A stretch of 64,000 nt of DNA from Vibrio aestivus (GCA_003263845.1 JYJN01000086.1:81175-145174), one strand, 5' to 3'; positions 9,589 to 21,545 are shown, counted from the stretch's first letter. The notes: generated from the sequence alone by a model not told the origin. A program made the numbers and translations.

Positions 9589-11999
9589 ATGAAATTCGGA
9601 TATTTTGACGATAAAAACAAAGAATACGTCGCCACCACACCTTGTACACCAATCAAATGGTGTAACTACGTTGGCACACTAGAGTTCGGTGGACTGGTAG
9701 ACAGCAACGGTGGTGTTCTGCTGTGTAAAGGTGATCCTGCACTCAACCGCATTACCAAATACATTGCTCAGCTGCCAAACTCAGACTTTAAAGGCTCGAC
9801 CTTATACCTAAAGGTAACCGATGAATCTGGCCGTTTTGAAGTGTTCTCACCTTTCTACACGCCAACACTCAAGCCACTAGACAAGTTCGAAAATCATACG
9901 GGCTTGTCTTACACCACTATCTTGGCGGAAGCCTTTGGCGTGCGTTGCGAAACCACTTTCTTTGTACCTAAGTCAGACCAAGTGCTGCTGCAAGATATTA
10001 AGATCACCAATATCTCAGACAAGCGCCTGCATGTGGATGTGGTACCTGTGTATGAGTTCACTCACTTCGATGCACTGAAGCAGCTGCTTAATGCAGACTG
10101 GGTGCCACAAACGATGACTTTGAAGGCGCATCAGAACGAAACAGGTCACACGGTACTTGAACAGTATGCGTTCATGAAGCGTGACTACGCCGTGAACCTG
10201 ATGACCGCAGACCGCCTAGCAACATCATTTGATGGTGACCGTCAGAAGTTCCTAGGTAGCATGGGTTATGGCAGTTGGGCTGCGCCGCAAGCGATTGAAG
10301 ATAAAGAACTGGGCAACAATGAGTGTTTGCGTGGCGACAACATTGGCGCTCTGAACTTGCGTTTGGGTTGGTTAGCGCCAGACCAAACGGAGCGAACGGT
10401 AGTGCAGCTCACGCAAATGGAAAGCCTACAAGCGGCCGAACCAATCATGGCGAAATACCGTGATGTGGCGAATGTTGATGCAGCTTTCCAAGAGCTCGGT
10501 GAACATTGGGATGACTACTTAGCAACCGTTCAGGTCGAAACACCTGACGCGGCGATGAACTCAATGCTCAACATTCACAACCCACGTCAGTGTCATACCA
10601 CTAAGAACTGGTCGCGTTACCTATCGCTGTATCAGCTTGGGTACGGTGCTCGCGGTATTGGTTTCCGTGATTCATCACAAGATACGTTGGGCGTAATTAC
10701 TCATATGCCTGAAGAAGCGCGTGAGTTCATTGAGCGTTTACTGTCGGTGCAAAACACGGATGGCTCTGCAATGCACCAGTTCTTCCCATCTACGATGGAA
10801 GCCAATGCCGGTGACTCACGCGAAGAGGAAGATCGCCCAGACTACTATGGCGACGATCACCTGTGGATCATCTACGCGGTGACTCAGTATGTGAAAGAGA
10901 CGGGCAATGCCGAGTTTCTAAACAAAGAGATTCCTTTCTATCAAAAAGATAAGCAAGGCAATCCTGTTGAAACGGGGACGGTTTGGGATCACCTGTGCCG
11001 CTCAATCAACTTTACCTACACCAATAAAGGTCAACACGGTTTGCCTCTTCTAGGCTTCGCTGACTGGAATGACACAGTAAACCTACCAACGGGCGCAGAG
11101 TCTATGATGGTAGCGAACATGTACGGTAAAGCGATTCTAGATATGCTTGATCTATGTGATCTGCGTGGTGAGTCAGCCCTTGCTCAGCAGTTCAAGGTTC
11201 AATACCAAGAGATGCAAAGCACGGTGAATGAGTGTGGTTGGGACGGTGAATGGTTCATTCGCTATTTCGATGAAAAAGGCCGACCTGTTGGTTCGCATAT
11301 CAATGAGCAAGGCCAGATCTACACTAACGGCCAAAGCTGGCCAGTCATCTCTGGATTCGCGACTAAGGAGCGTGCGACGCAAGCGCTGGATTCGGTTTAC
11401 ACTAAACTCAATACTGCAAATGGTATTAAGCTATCCACACCTGGCTATAACGGTTTCGATCCAAACCTAGGTGGCGTATCAACTACCCACCTGGTGCGAA
11501 AGAGAATGGCGGTATCTTCCTGCACTCTAACCCTTGGGTAATGATTGCAGAAGCCAAGATGGGCAATGGTGAGCGTGCTTACGAGTACTACAAGCAGATC
11601 AACCCAGCGTCGAAGAACGACGATATCGACACCTTTGAATCAGAGCCATACTGCTACCCACAAAACATTTTGGGTGATGAGCATGAGCAGTTCGGTTTAG
11701 GCCGTAATGCATGGTTGTCTGGTACGTCTTCATGGACTTACGTGGCCGGTACACAATGGATTTTAGGCGTACGTCCTGAAATTGATGGCCTAGTGGTAGA
11801 CCCATGTATTCCAGCTGATTGGCCTGAATTTAAGGTACGTCGTCAGTTCCGTGGTGCGACTTACCACATTAGCGTGAGCAACCCGAATGGCGTTTGTAAA
11901 GGCGTGCTAGAGATGCGTGTGGACGGTGACGTGATTGAGGGCAATAAAGCGCCAGTCTTCACGTCAGGTGAGCACACGGTAGAAGTGATTTTAGGCTAA
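9589..11999 (+). CDS. GH94 beta-glucan disaccharide phosphorylase (cellobiose/laminaribiose type; one frameshift)
   Basis: The start chosen is the ATG at 9589 (MKFGYFDDKNKEYV), the standard GH94 N-terminus; an upstream GTG/ATG reading adds only junk. The enzyme splits a beta-linked disaccharide with phosphate into glucose-1-phosphate plus glucose in the cytoplasm. The subsite motif GFRDSSQD is at 358-365, and the catalytic acid is D492 in GFADWND, where family members have it. The frame breaks near 11484; restoring one base gives STYPPGAKENGGIFLHSNPW and a protein of about 803 residues, the usual length. The N-terminal region (KWCNYVGTLEFGGLVDSNGG) departs from classic cellobiose phosphorylases, so the linkage (beta-1,4 or beta-1,3) cannot be fixed from sequence. 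Confidence 0.85.
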
Positions 12000-12005
12000 A
12001 ACGAT

Positions 12006-12032
12006 AGGGAGAGCGTGAACAGCGCTCTCCCT
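12006..12032. terminator. Rho-independent terminator after the GH94 gene
   Basis: AGGGAGAGCG pairs perfectly with CGCTCTCCCT (10-bp stem, 7-base loop) and is followed by TTTT on the plus strand, seven bases after the GH94 stop. The convergent epimerase gene ends at 12111, so the hairpin may serve both directions. Confidence 0.85.
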
Positions 12033-12110
12033 TTTTCAACGATAATTTTTGTAAACGACAATTTTTGTAAACGACATAGATAGAGATGCTCGAAAGAGCA
12101 AAAACGGACA

Positions 12111-13055
12111 TTAACCTTGGTAACGAGCCAATACTTGCCACTGGAAGCGACGTGTTTCGTTAGGTTGAAGAACAATGAGTCCTAGCTGGTTGTTAAACGC
12201 ATCCGCAGGGCAGGTCATCGGTTCAATCGCAATGCTGGCTTCATTGTCTGGCGTGTAGAGTTGAACAAACGGATAACGGGCATCTTGCTGGTAAGACAGC
12301 GAAGCGAGGTTATCTTTGCGAGTGAGTTCAATACGGGTAGCTTGTTCACCATCGAAGTAATAACAGTGGTTGAGCTTGCGGCCTTTAAGGGACGCTGAAG
12401 ATTCGAAGTCGCTGAACGGCATGAATTGGCTCGTTGGCAAATCGCAATTATGAATGACTTCTTGGCAACTCGGCATAGTGATGGCACAGGCATCAAGTGT
12501 GGTTCCAAGAGCGAAATAAGGGTGCCATGCATCTCCCATCGGGAAAGCACATTCACCTGTATTCGTGACTTGAGTGGAACACGAAAGAAGGCCTTCGTTA
12601 TCGATTGTGTATGTCACTTCAAGGCGAAAGGCGAAAGGAAAGCCTTGATGCAATGAAGGGGTCTCAAAGGCGAGTGTCACTTTGGCATGATCTGCGTCGA
12701 CATGGCTGTCCATCAGGTTAAAGGCTTGGTTGTAGAGCAAACCATGGACCGCATGATCAGACCAAGGGAAGTTAGCCGGAAGCGAGAACTGTTTGCCATT
12801 GAATGAGTACTGACCAAGGTTGAGACGATTAGGAAAAGGGAAGAGTTTAGCGCTGCGAGAGAAGAAAGGGTGATGGTTAGTTAATTCGTCAGCATCTTGA
12901 TAGCCTGTAATAAATGAAAAAGGGCTATGCTTTACCTTGTATTCATTAATAATTCCGCCAAACTCAGGGATTAATTGCAGTGATATGCCACTTTTATGAT
13001 TGTTTATTGAAATTGAATCTAAATGACCGAATTTATCTTTGTCGATTTTAAACAT
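12111..13055 (-). CDS. Aldose 1-epimerase (galactose mutarotase family)
   Basis: The start is the ATG at 13055, which has GGAG about seven bases upstream; an upstream reading from 13106 lacks such a site. The 314-residue product has the mutarotase landmarks PNRLNLGQYSFNGKQF, the catalytic-type histidines in DHAVHGLLYNQAF and GDAWHPYFAL, and a C-terminal VQLYTPDNEASIAIEPM. It interconverts alpha and beta anomers of free sugars. It is divergent from the GH116 gene and convergent with the GH94 gene, so it probably handles the glucose released by these enzymes (inference). Confidence 0.85.
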   Translation of the reverse strand: MFKIDKDKFGHLDSISINNHKSGISLQLIPEFGGIINEYKVKHSPFSFITGYQDADELTNHHPFFSRSAKLFPFPNRLNLGQYSFNGKQFSLPANFPWSDHAVHGLLYNQAFNLMDSHVDADHAKVTLAFETPSLHQGFPFAFRLEVTYTIDNEGLLSCSTQVTNTGECAFPMGDAWHPYFALGTTLDACAITMPSCQEVIHNCDLPTSQFMPFSDFESSASLKGRKLNHCYYFDGEQATRIELTRKDNLASLSYQQDARYPFVQLYTPDNEASIAIEPMTCPADAFNNQLGLIVLQPNETRRFQWQVLARYQG

Positions 13056-13108
13056 GTTATTATCTCCGTTTGACGTTGATAGTAACAAGGAATATAAATA
13101 ATTCAATA

Positions 13109-16100
13109 ATGGATTTAAAAATGATTAATAAAATTCCATATACTAGTTACCAAGGGCAAGCGAGTGAGTTGTGCCGTAAAGGCGACGCCGTTGAATTTAT
13201 TCAACCTTGGTACACACCGATCTCAACAACACCTGAAAACACTGGCATGGCGGTGGGTGGTATTGGTAGCGCCTTTACCCTGACGCCAAATGGTGACACA
13301 CCGAATTTCAGTTTTATTCCCGGTATCTTTATTGATTGTTCTCAAGATGATATTCATTTCAATGATTTTTATGCCTCTGTGATGAATATACCCTCTGTTG
13401 ATGATCTTAAAATAAAAGATATTGTTGAGGTTGGTAACTATTTAAAATATTACCCTGCTCAGTTTTCTCAAGATGAATATAATTTGTCTGAAGTTCTTGA
13501 TGTTATTAAGAATAGCGTTTTGTCTGGCGATTTTTATAAAATAAACAGAGCATCTTTTGAAAAGTGGAATGTAGAGTTCTCTTCTAAAACCAAACTCGCT
13601 CTGAAGAAAAACCCGAATGCGATCAGCACACAAATACTGGTCGCGCTGGATTTCTTCAATGGACTACTGGTTGTTCGCAGTGCTGAGATGACGTCTCTTA
13701 CTGCTGTAAGTGAATCGGCCGTAAAAGAACCTGCTGTGGCTAATCAGAACTCATCACAAATCGATTCGATTTCAGGCAGTCAGATTGAGTACAAAGCACT
13801 CTATCCGATGGCAGAGTATGACTACAAAGCATTCGATGATGTGGTGATCGAGAGGAAAGTGGTTTCTCCAATCGTCAAAGGTGACAAGAAACTTTGCTCG
13901 CTCCCTTTGCACTGGAATCATTTTGAGCTGACAAATACAGGTTCAGAAACCCGCCTAGTGACTCTTGTTCAACCATTAAAAAACCTGATTGGTTCAACCT
14001 ATCGTAAAGGGCGAGATGGCATTCAAGATTCTGCATGTTACCTGACTCAAAATCCGATTTCACAAAAGCATCAAACGGTTTACCGCCAAGAAGGGGAGAT
14101 GCGTTTTGAAGGGGTGAGTCTAGCCAGTGAGTCATCTTATGGGGCCGATATTGAAGGCGAAGTGATTTACGGTGTTCGAGCAAAAGAATCTTTGTTAAGC
14201 AGCGGAAAAGTGACCGTTTCTCTTAAATCACAGATGTATTCAACTCAGGCTGATGACCAAGTTGTCGCGGCGCTTCAAACCGGGCGTACCAATAATGAGT
14301 TTGATCGTGGTATTTACAGTGGCCGCGAAGGGTTATCGGCACTTGTGTGTGTGCAAGTTGAACTTGAGCCTGGTGAAAGTGTCGATCTAAGATTTGTTCA
14401 GGTGATGGATCACAGCAAGATTGCGCTTAACAGTTGGCAGTCAGACAAGGCCTACACTCAGTTCTTCACCGAGCACGGCCGTACCGAAACCATGCTAGGT
14501 TATGCGTTACCGAAGTTGGAAAACATTGAGCTGCAGATTGTTAAACAGCAACAAGAGTACCTAGAAGAAACCACAGCGAAGATTGAAGACCAACGCAGTG
14601 CAGAGCAGGTTGCGACCAGTGCGATGAACACCTTATCTTTCTTGGCGGAAGCTACAGTATGGGATAAGCAGGACAAATTCTTGGTGAAAGAGTGTGTGGA
14701 CTACCCATTCTTTAACTCGTTGGATGTGTATTTCTATGGCTCTTTCTCTTTGCTCTACTTGCTGCCTGAGCTCGATGGCTGTGTCATGAAAGAGTTTGCC
14801 AAGGCGATTCTTGCACAAGACGACACTAGACGTCGTTACTGGGAATATGAAGACAAACCGAATGCAGAGCTTGTCGATGCCAAATACGAAGGTGTGCGTG
14901 CTGTTAAGGGCGCGGTAATTCATGACTTGGGCAGCCCGTTTGATATCCAGCCAGACGCGTACAGTTGGCATAACGTCAAAGAGTGGAAAGATCTTGCGCC
15001 TAAGTACATCCTGATGGTGTATCGCCACTATCAGTTAACCGGCGATCGCGAACTGGTTGAAGCATGTTGGCCTGCAGTGAAAGAGAGTATCGACTTCTTG
15101 TCTAACTTGATTGAAGAAGGTGATAGCTTGCCACTCACGCGCGGCACGGATGATACCTTCGATAATCTTTCATCCCATGGTATCTCAATCTACTGCGGAA
15201 GTTTGTGGGCTGCAGGCTTGAAATCAGCGGCGAAACTGGCGGATTTGATGCAAGAAGAGGGGTTAGCTAGCGATTATAACCAGCGTTCTAACGCAGCACT
15301 GACTACGGTAGAGGAGAGCTTGTGGGATGAAGAACTTGGCTATTATCACTTCTTCGTTACACCTGTTCAGGCGAAACACCTTACTGGTGTTGGCTATGAA
15401 GCTCTTACGCCGCTTGGTTTGCAACTTACAGGAAATAACATCGATGATAAAACCCAACTTAACGACTTCTTAAACAGTGCAAAAGCTGATGGGCCGTTGA
15501 GTAAGGTTGAGGTTAGAAATAGTTTAAAACAGCAACTCATCGAACTGGCTCCACAAGCTTTTACTCGAGAGTTCAGAAACCTAGTCCCAGATTCAGACAA
15601 CAGCTTTGGCGATTCATTGTTGGCCGATACTTACCTCAAGTTGATTGGTATGGAAGGTCTGTTTAGCCTGAGCGAGTTCAACGTTGCCTAGATTACACCT
15701 ACCGAACTAACTTTGTGGCCAACAGCCCGAAGCTCGGAGTGGCAAACATGACCTTGGCAGATGGCAAACCACATGATGCGTTCCAAGCGCAGGATGTGTG
15801 GATTGGTGTTCAATACAGTGTGGCAACGGCGATGAGATTGGCGGGTAAATCTCAGCAGTCAATAACCTTGATGGATACTCTGTATCAGGCACTGTATCAC
15901 TTAGCCAAGATTCCATTTGCAGCTCCAGAGGCTTCAACTGCTCAGTGGCTGTGGACGAATCGTCGCTTAGAGATGAGTTTGCCATTAGTGAGGCTGAGGC
16001 GAGCCAGTGGTTTGTAACCCTAGTGGAAGTTCAAGCTCTACTAACGGATGGCCGGGTAAATCCTGACTTAACCGTTAGCCTAGAAACATTCTCCAAGTCG

Positions 16101-16229
16101 CTGTCAGGTTCGATTGATCTTGAAAAGCATGCCGCGCTTCATCAATGGTTACTCAGCACGGGTTTGAAGTATACCGCTGGCCGCTACTTTAGACCGGGAA
16201 TGATATTCGCTTACCTGTACAATTCCTAA
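13109..16229 (+). CDS. GH116 family beta-glucosidase-like enzyme (two frameshifts)
   Basis: The start is one of two close ATGs (13109 or 13121); AAGGA lies about 15 bases upstream of the first. The protein is GH116 (GBA2-like): the N-terminal beta-sandwich holds GMAVGGIGSAFTLTPNGD. The (alpha/alpha)6 domain carries the nucleophile E528 in VKECVDYPFFNSLDVYFYG and the acid/base aspartate region TDDTFD (681-685), followed by AQDVWIGVQYS. The frame breaks near 15690 and 15929; restoring one base at each gives NVALDYTYRTNFVANS and PEGFNCSVAVDESS and a total of about 1,040 residues. There is no signal peptide, so it should act on imported oligosaccharides. Bases 13380-13560 are AT-rich, and that segment of the N-terminal domain looks lineage-specific. 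Confidence 0.85.
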
Positions 16230-16449
16230 TTTGTATAACAAATAGTGTAATGATTCAGGGTTGAATTGGAAAAAGTGGGCTGCCTGTGACGGCGGTTCAC
16301 TCTTTGTATATCGAGCTTGGGATGACATTGAGGCAAAGCGAGACTTCAGTACAATGTCGGCTCATAATGATAAAACTATAATTAAAGTGTATGGGTTGTT
16401 AGATCACGATATCTACAGCCAAGTACCTTAAATGTTGGAGCACTTTACC
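16230..16449. other. Intergenic region between GH116 and LacI genes
   Basis: This 220-bp stretch shows no gene and no clear LacI-type palindrome. It presumably holds the promoter of the second LacI gene; GGAG lies at 16437-16440. Confidence 0.4.
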
Positions 16450-17470
16450 ATGAGCAAAAAATCAAAGTCACCGACAGTTTACGATGTTGCAAAGCTTGCT
16501 AATGTTTCACCGAGCACAGTTTCACGCTTTTTGAATCGGACGACGTATGTCTCTGATGAAAAGAGCCAGAATATAGAACGTGCGATCAAAGAGCTGTCTT
16601 ATAAGCCCAATTACTCTATGGAGCAGGGCACAAATCGTCGTTCAATGACGATTGGGGTGTTGGTGCAACACCCCGATAGTCCCTATACCAGTCGTATTCT
16701 CAATGATATGGAGAAAACGCTGATATCTTTGGGCTATTCCTTGGTCATTGCGACGGGGCACTGGCAAAAAAGCCTAGAGGTACACGCGCTAGAGTATCTT
16801 GCGCGAAGTAATGTCGACGGCGTCATCATAGTGACAGGTAGCGTAAAGGGTGAGGATATCATCGAATACGCACAGAAAATTCCAGTCGTCGCGGTTGGTT
16901 ATGATGTAGAAGGGCCAAAATGTCCGAAGCTTAAACGTTGATAATGTGTTGGGTGGGTATATGGCCACCTTGCATTTGCTTCAGCAAGGGCATGTAAATA
17001 TTGCCCATATCAAAGGCTTGTCGAGTCAACCTGATGCGGGGGCACGGTTTGATGGCTACAAGAAAGCGTTGAATGAAGCTGGAATCAAAGTGTTGCCAAA
17101 ATTGGTTAAGCAAGGCGATTTCAGCAGCGAGATGGGCTACGACAAAACCGTCGAGTTAATAGAGTCAAAAGTGCATTTTTCGGCACTATTTGCAGCAAAT
17201 GATCAAACCGCTTATGGGGCGATCAAGGCATTGCATGATCATGGCATTCGCGTTCCTGAAGACGTGTCTGTCATTGGGTTTGATGACTTGCCAACGTCTA
17301 AATTTTTCACGCCAGCATTGACGACTCTGCGCCAGCCAATAGAAGAAATTGGCGTAGTGTGCGCGAAATCGATTCTTAGCTTATTGAATGGTGAGCCTTC
17401 CGAGGAGCGGTTACCTCCCATTGATTTGCTCGTAAGAGAGTCGACCGTGTCCAAATTCCGCCAACTGTAG
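16450..17470 (+). CDS. LacI-family transcriptional regulator, second copy (one frameshift)
   Basis: The ATG at 16450 (MSKKSKSPTVYDVAKLANVS) is preferred over 16432 because GGAG lies ten bases before it. The helix-turn-helix reads VYDVAKLANVSPSTVSRFLN. The effector domain ends with VIGFDDLPTSKFFTPALTTLRQP, the common LacI C-terminal core. The frame breaks near 16918 in an A-run; removing one A rejoins GPNVRSLNVDNVLGGYMATLHLLQQGH, giving about 340 residues. It differs strongly from the first LacI protein in the effector domain, so it may sense a different sugar. It lies between GH116 and the GH149-like gene, and a LacI-type operator sits before the latter. Confidence 0.85.
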
Positions 17471-17513
17471 GCGAACATTCTTGCCTGACAGAGCTGGATA
17501 ACTCACCACAATA

Positions 17514-17540
17514 AGAGCCGCATTCGCGGCTCTTTTTTTT
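17514..17540 (+). terminator. Rho-independent terminator after the second LacI gene
   Basis: AGAGCCGC pairs with GCGGCTCT (8-bp stem, 4-base loop) followed by eight T residues, 44 bp after the LacI stop. It is a strong canonical terminator, so the large gene downstream needs its own promoter. Confidence 0.93.
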
Positions 17541-17963
17541 GGGGGGAGGGGGCTGTAATCTACCGTTAATTTAGAACGTTTAAACTCTCAATCGCTGCCT
17601 AATACGCGCTCCACAAGTTAACGTTATGTGTGTATCTGTCACATATGACTTATCAAATGTTAAGCGAGTGAAATGATAGTAGGCTCACAAAACTGAAATC
17701 AATTCGAAGTGGTTGTAACTAACTGATTTTTAGTTTGAAAAAATTCGTGCTCATGAAACTGAAACAATGAATTTCATGGATTATCGAATGTCCGTGATTG
17801 CCTAATGAGTTTGGGAAATCGCGTATTGAACCGACAAGGTGAAGGGATAATATAAGTACGAGAAATCGTTTTACTAACCTTGTAGATGGGCTTTGGGAGA
17901 TTAAACATATTGGCGGGTCGGGGACAACCAGTAGCGTTTAATCTCCATTTTTTTAACCTCTCA

Positions 17964-17977
17964 AGAAAGCGCTTTCA
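17964..17977. promoter_or_regulatory. LacI-family operator-like site before the GH149-like gene
   Basis: AGAAAGCGCTTTCA fits the LacI operator pattern TGNAANCGNTTNCA with one mismatch, and its core GAAAGCGCTTTC is a perfect palindrome. It ends 39 bp before the ATG at 18017, so it should overlap the promoter. Confidence 0.6.
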
Positions 17978-18016
17978 CGCCCTAGAAAAATTCAGACTAA
18001 AACGTGGAACATAATA

Positions 18017-21000
18017 ATGACAACTGAACACCTTAACTCGGATGTGCGAGGGGAGTTTGTCGACTTTGAAGGCGAACGCTTCTACCGAATTTCCAACGTA
18101 GACCAAATGGCACCGTTTTTTATCAGTGTGGTTTCGGCGAGCGATCATTGGCTATTTATTTCATCGACGGGATGCCTATCAGCAGGTCGAATCCGCCCAG
18201 AAAATGCGCTGTTTCCTTATCGATCGGTTGACCATATTCACGAAAGTGCGGATAACACCGGCAGCAAGACGGTGGTTAAAGTACAGCAAGGCACGGCAAC
18301 GTTATCTTGGGAACCTTTCAACCCAAACCATGACGGAATCTATCGTGTAGAGCGCCACCTCTACAAAAACGCGATTGGCGACAAGATCGTGTTCCAAGAA
18401 GTAAACCATTCTTTGGATCTGATGTTTCAATACAGCTGGAGTACCAGTGAAGCCTTTGGTTTTATCCGTGAAGCTAAGTTAACTAACTTAGGTTCGGATC
18501 CTTGCCAGATTGAAATTCTCGATGGCATACAAAACTTGCTGCCATCGGGTGCTCCGTTAAGTGCATTACAAACCCGCAGTGCATTGGTCGATGCCTACAA
18601 ATGGAACGAACGTGTCGAGGACACAAACCTCGCGCTCTACACCATGTATGCGAAATTGAGTGATCGCGCAGACCCTGCCGAATCTCTTTTAGCAACGACG
18701 GTGTTTAGTGTCGATGATGATGAACACACGGTTTTACTCTCAAGTAAACAGTTGGCTGCGTTCAGAAAGGGCGTTAGCCCATCTCAAGAGCAATTAACCA
18801 AAGGCGTGCGTGGTAGCTACCTGATCCACAAAACTATGACTTTGGCGGAAAATGGATCTAACAGCTGGATGATCGTTGCGGATATTGATAAAGACCATAA
18901 AGCCGTTTGCGATCTTCAAGAAATTCTTCAAGAGCAGCAGGACCTTTCAGCTGTTATTGAGGCGTCGGTTAGGGCTAATCAACAAGAACTGATTGGGTTA
19001 ATGTCTGGCGCTGATGCGTGGCAGTTGACGGCGGAAGAGACAACCAGTGTCCACCATTATGCTAATGTGCTGTTTAACAACATGCGCGGTGGCGTGTTCG
19101 AAAACCATTATCAATTGGATAAAAAGGATGTGTTAAACAGCATCAACGCTTCCAATAAAACGGTATTTAAAAGTCACTCCTCGCTATTGAACGGATTGCC
19201 CCACTCGTTCACTCATCAAGAGTTGGTGCGTGTGGCAAAAGAAACCAAAGACGCACAATTGATTCGATTGGCCTATGAATACCTGCCTCTCACATTTGGC
19301 CGCCGTCACGGGGATCCAAGCCGCCCTTGGAACCACTACGAGATTAAGCTTAAAGACGAAAGTGGTGAGCGCTTACTATCCTACCAAGGTAACTGGCGTG
19401 ATATTTTCCAGAACTGGGAAGCAATTGCACTGAGCTATCCTGGATTTATTTCTTCGTTTCTAGCCAAGTTTGTTAATGCGTCGACGGCTGACGGTTATAA
19501 CCCGTATCGTATTACCAAAGAAGGCATCGATTGGGAATTGCTGGAACCTGATGATCCTTGGAGTAACATCGGTTATTGGGGCGACCACCAAATTATCTAT
19601 TTGCTTAAGTTCTTGGAGCTAGCAGATAAATACCAAAGCGAAGAGCTAGTTGAGATGCTGACGGCCAATGTCTTTAGCTATGCCAACGTGCCTTACGAGA
19701 TTTGTTCGGTAGATGGGCTGTTTGCTAATCCAAAAGATACCGTGTCTTTTAATGCACAGAAGCAGCGATTTACTGAAGAGAAAAGCGCAGAGCTGGGCAG
19801 CGATGGACGTCTGCTGTTAGATAGCGAAGGTAAGGTATACAGCGTCAACTTAATGGAAAAAATCTTGGTTCCATTGCTGGCGAAACTCAGCAACTTAGTG
19901 ATTGATGGCGGAATTTGGTTGAACACCCAAAGGCCAGAATGGAACGATGCCAACAATGCCATTGTAGGTAACGGTCTATCGATGGTGACCCTGTATTACA
20001 TGCGTCGTTATGTTGCGTTTACCAAAGCGCTATTGAGCAAAGCGCCGCAAAGCTATTTGCTCTCTGAGCAGGTTCATGACTGGCTGGAAGATATTAGTGG
20101 TTGTTTAAATTCAGTCTGCGATGAACTGAGCCAAGAGATGGTTTCTGACCAAAGACGATACGCAGTGCTGGTGGAGCTAGAAGCGGCCGCAGAGCGCTAT
20201 CGTAACCGAGTTTATCGCGACGGTTTACAAGGCAAAGTAGTCTGCAGTTCCAATGATATTGCACGATTGCTCGACGCGAGCTTGGCGGTGCTTGACCATT
20301 CTATCTCAGCGAATTTACGTTCCGATGGCCTGTACAACGCTACAACATCCTTAGTTGTCAGAACGAGACAGCAACGGTCGATGAGCTGTATCCAATGCTC
20401 GAAGGGCAAGTCGCGGTACTGAGCGCGGGTGTGCTGACACGAGATCAAGCGGTTACATTACTGGATACCCTCTTCTCTAGCGAGATGTATCGAGAAGATC
20501 AGCATAGCTTCATGCTCTACCCAGATCGGGAACTGACTCGATTCGTCGACAAGAACTGCATCCCAAAAGAGTCGGTTATCAATTCACCTGTGCTAACAGA
20601 AATGCTTGAAAAAAGGGATCACAGAATCATTTGTGTCGATGGAAAAGGCCGTTATCACTTCCACTCGGAATTTGAAAACAACGGCTACTTAGCGGAGCGG
20701 GTTGAGAAAGTGAAAGCCGACTATACACATACGACCGATCAAGACTGGGCGGCTGTCTTTACGTTGTACGAAGAGGTCTTCAATCACAAAGCGTTTACGG
20801 GCCGCTCGGGCACTATGTTTGGTTACGAAGGATTAGGGTGTATCTATTGGCACATGGTGTCGAAGCTATTGCTTGCGGTTCAGGAGAACTATCAACGCGC
20901 CTTTAAAGAAGATCCTTCGAGTGATGCCAGTAAACAACTGGCCGACTATTACTACCGAGTGAGAGACGGAATAGGGTTTAACAAAACGCCACTGAACTAT

Positions 21001-21456
21001 GGCGCGTTTCCGACTGATCCATACTCTCATACTCCTAAGACAGGTGGTGCTCAACAGCCGGGTATGACGGGGCAAGTGAAGGAAGAGGTGATTACCCGAT
21101 TCGGAGAGCTAGGTCTGCAAGTCAACCAAGAGGGTATCGTTGTGGTGCCGAGCTTGCTAAACACCTCGGAGTTCCTTAAAGAGCCCGCTCTGTTCCATTA
21201 CCAAGATGTGCTTACAGGCAACCAATCACTTGAGATCTCGGAAGGTGAGCTTGCCTTTACGTATTGCCAAGTTCCGTTTGTTTACCAACTGGGAGACAAG
21301 AACGTAACCACAGTTGAATACCGAAATGGTAACTCTATTACTAGGAATAACCTCAATATAGGGGTGCTAGAGGCTGCGGCTTTATTTGAACGGACAGGTG
21401 AGGTTACTTGCATAAGAATGACGATAGAGTGTTCGTTAATTCGCAATGAAGGTTAA
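18017..21456 (+). CDS. Large (alpha/alpha)6 glycan phosphorylase candidate, GH149-like (one frameshift)
   Basis: The reconstructed protein is about 1,146 residues; the frame breaks near 20342 and one restored base gives NAYNILSCQNETATVDELYP. The N-terminal half is beta-rich, and the C-terminal half has phosphorylase-clan features: GNWRDIFQNWEAIALSYPGF, ADGYNPYRI, NIGYWGDHQIIYLLKFLEL, and PEWNDANN at about 640-647, which looks like the GH94 catalytic segment ADWND. Length and motifs best fit beta-1,3-glucan phosphorylases of GH149, but I cannot confirm the family without a search; another GH94-related family is the alternative. There is no signal peptide. Its own promoter with a LacI-type operator and the neighbouring GH94, GH116 and GH1 genes suggest it shortens imported beta-glucan oligosaccharides, releasing glucose-1-phosphate. 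Confidence 0.6.
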
Positions 21457-21545
21457 GTTGTTTGCAATGCTAAATATGGACTAGCATACGCAACCGAAGC
21501 GAGTGATGTACGGTCGTAACGATTGTGAAAAACTCCACCAAATTA

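Larger units (their letters stand above)
17471..18016. other. Intergenic control region before the large phosphorylase gene
   Basis: This 546-bp stretch has a terminator at its left end and a LacI-type operator at its right end (both listed). I see no gene. A block with TCATGAAACTGAAACAATGAATTTCATG (17751-17779 area) has loosely paired TGAAA/TTTCA half-sites that may be further regulator contacts. Confidence 0.5.
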
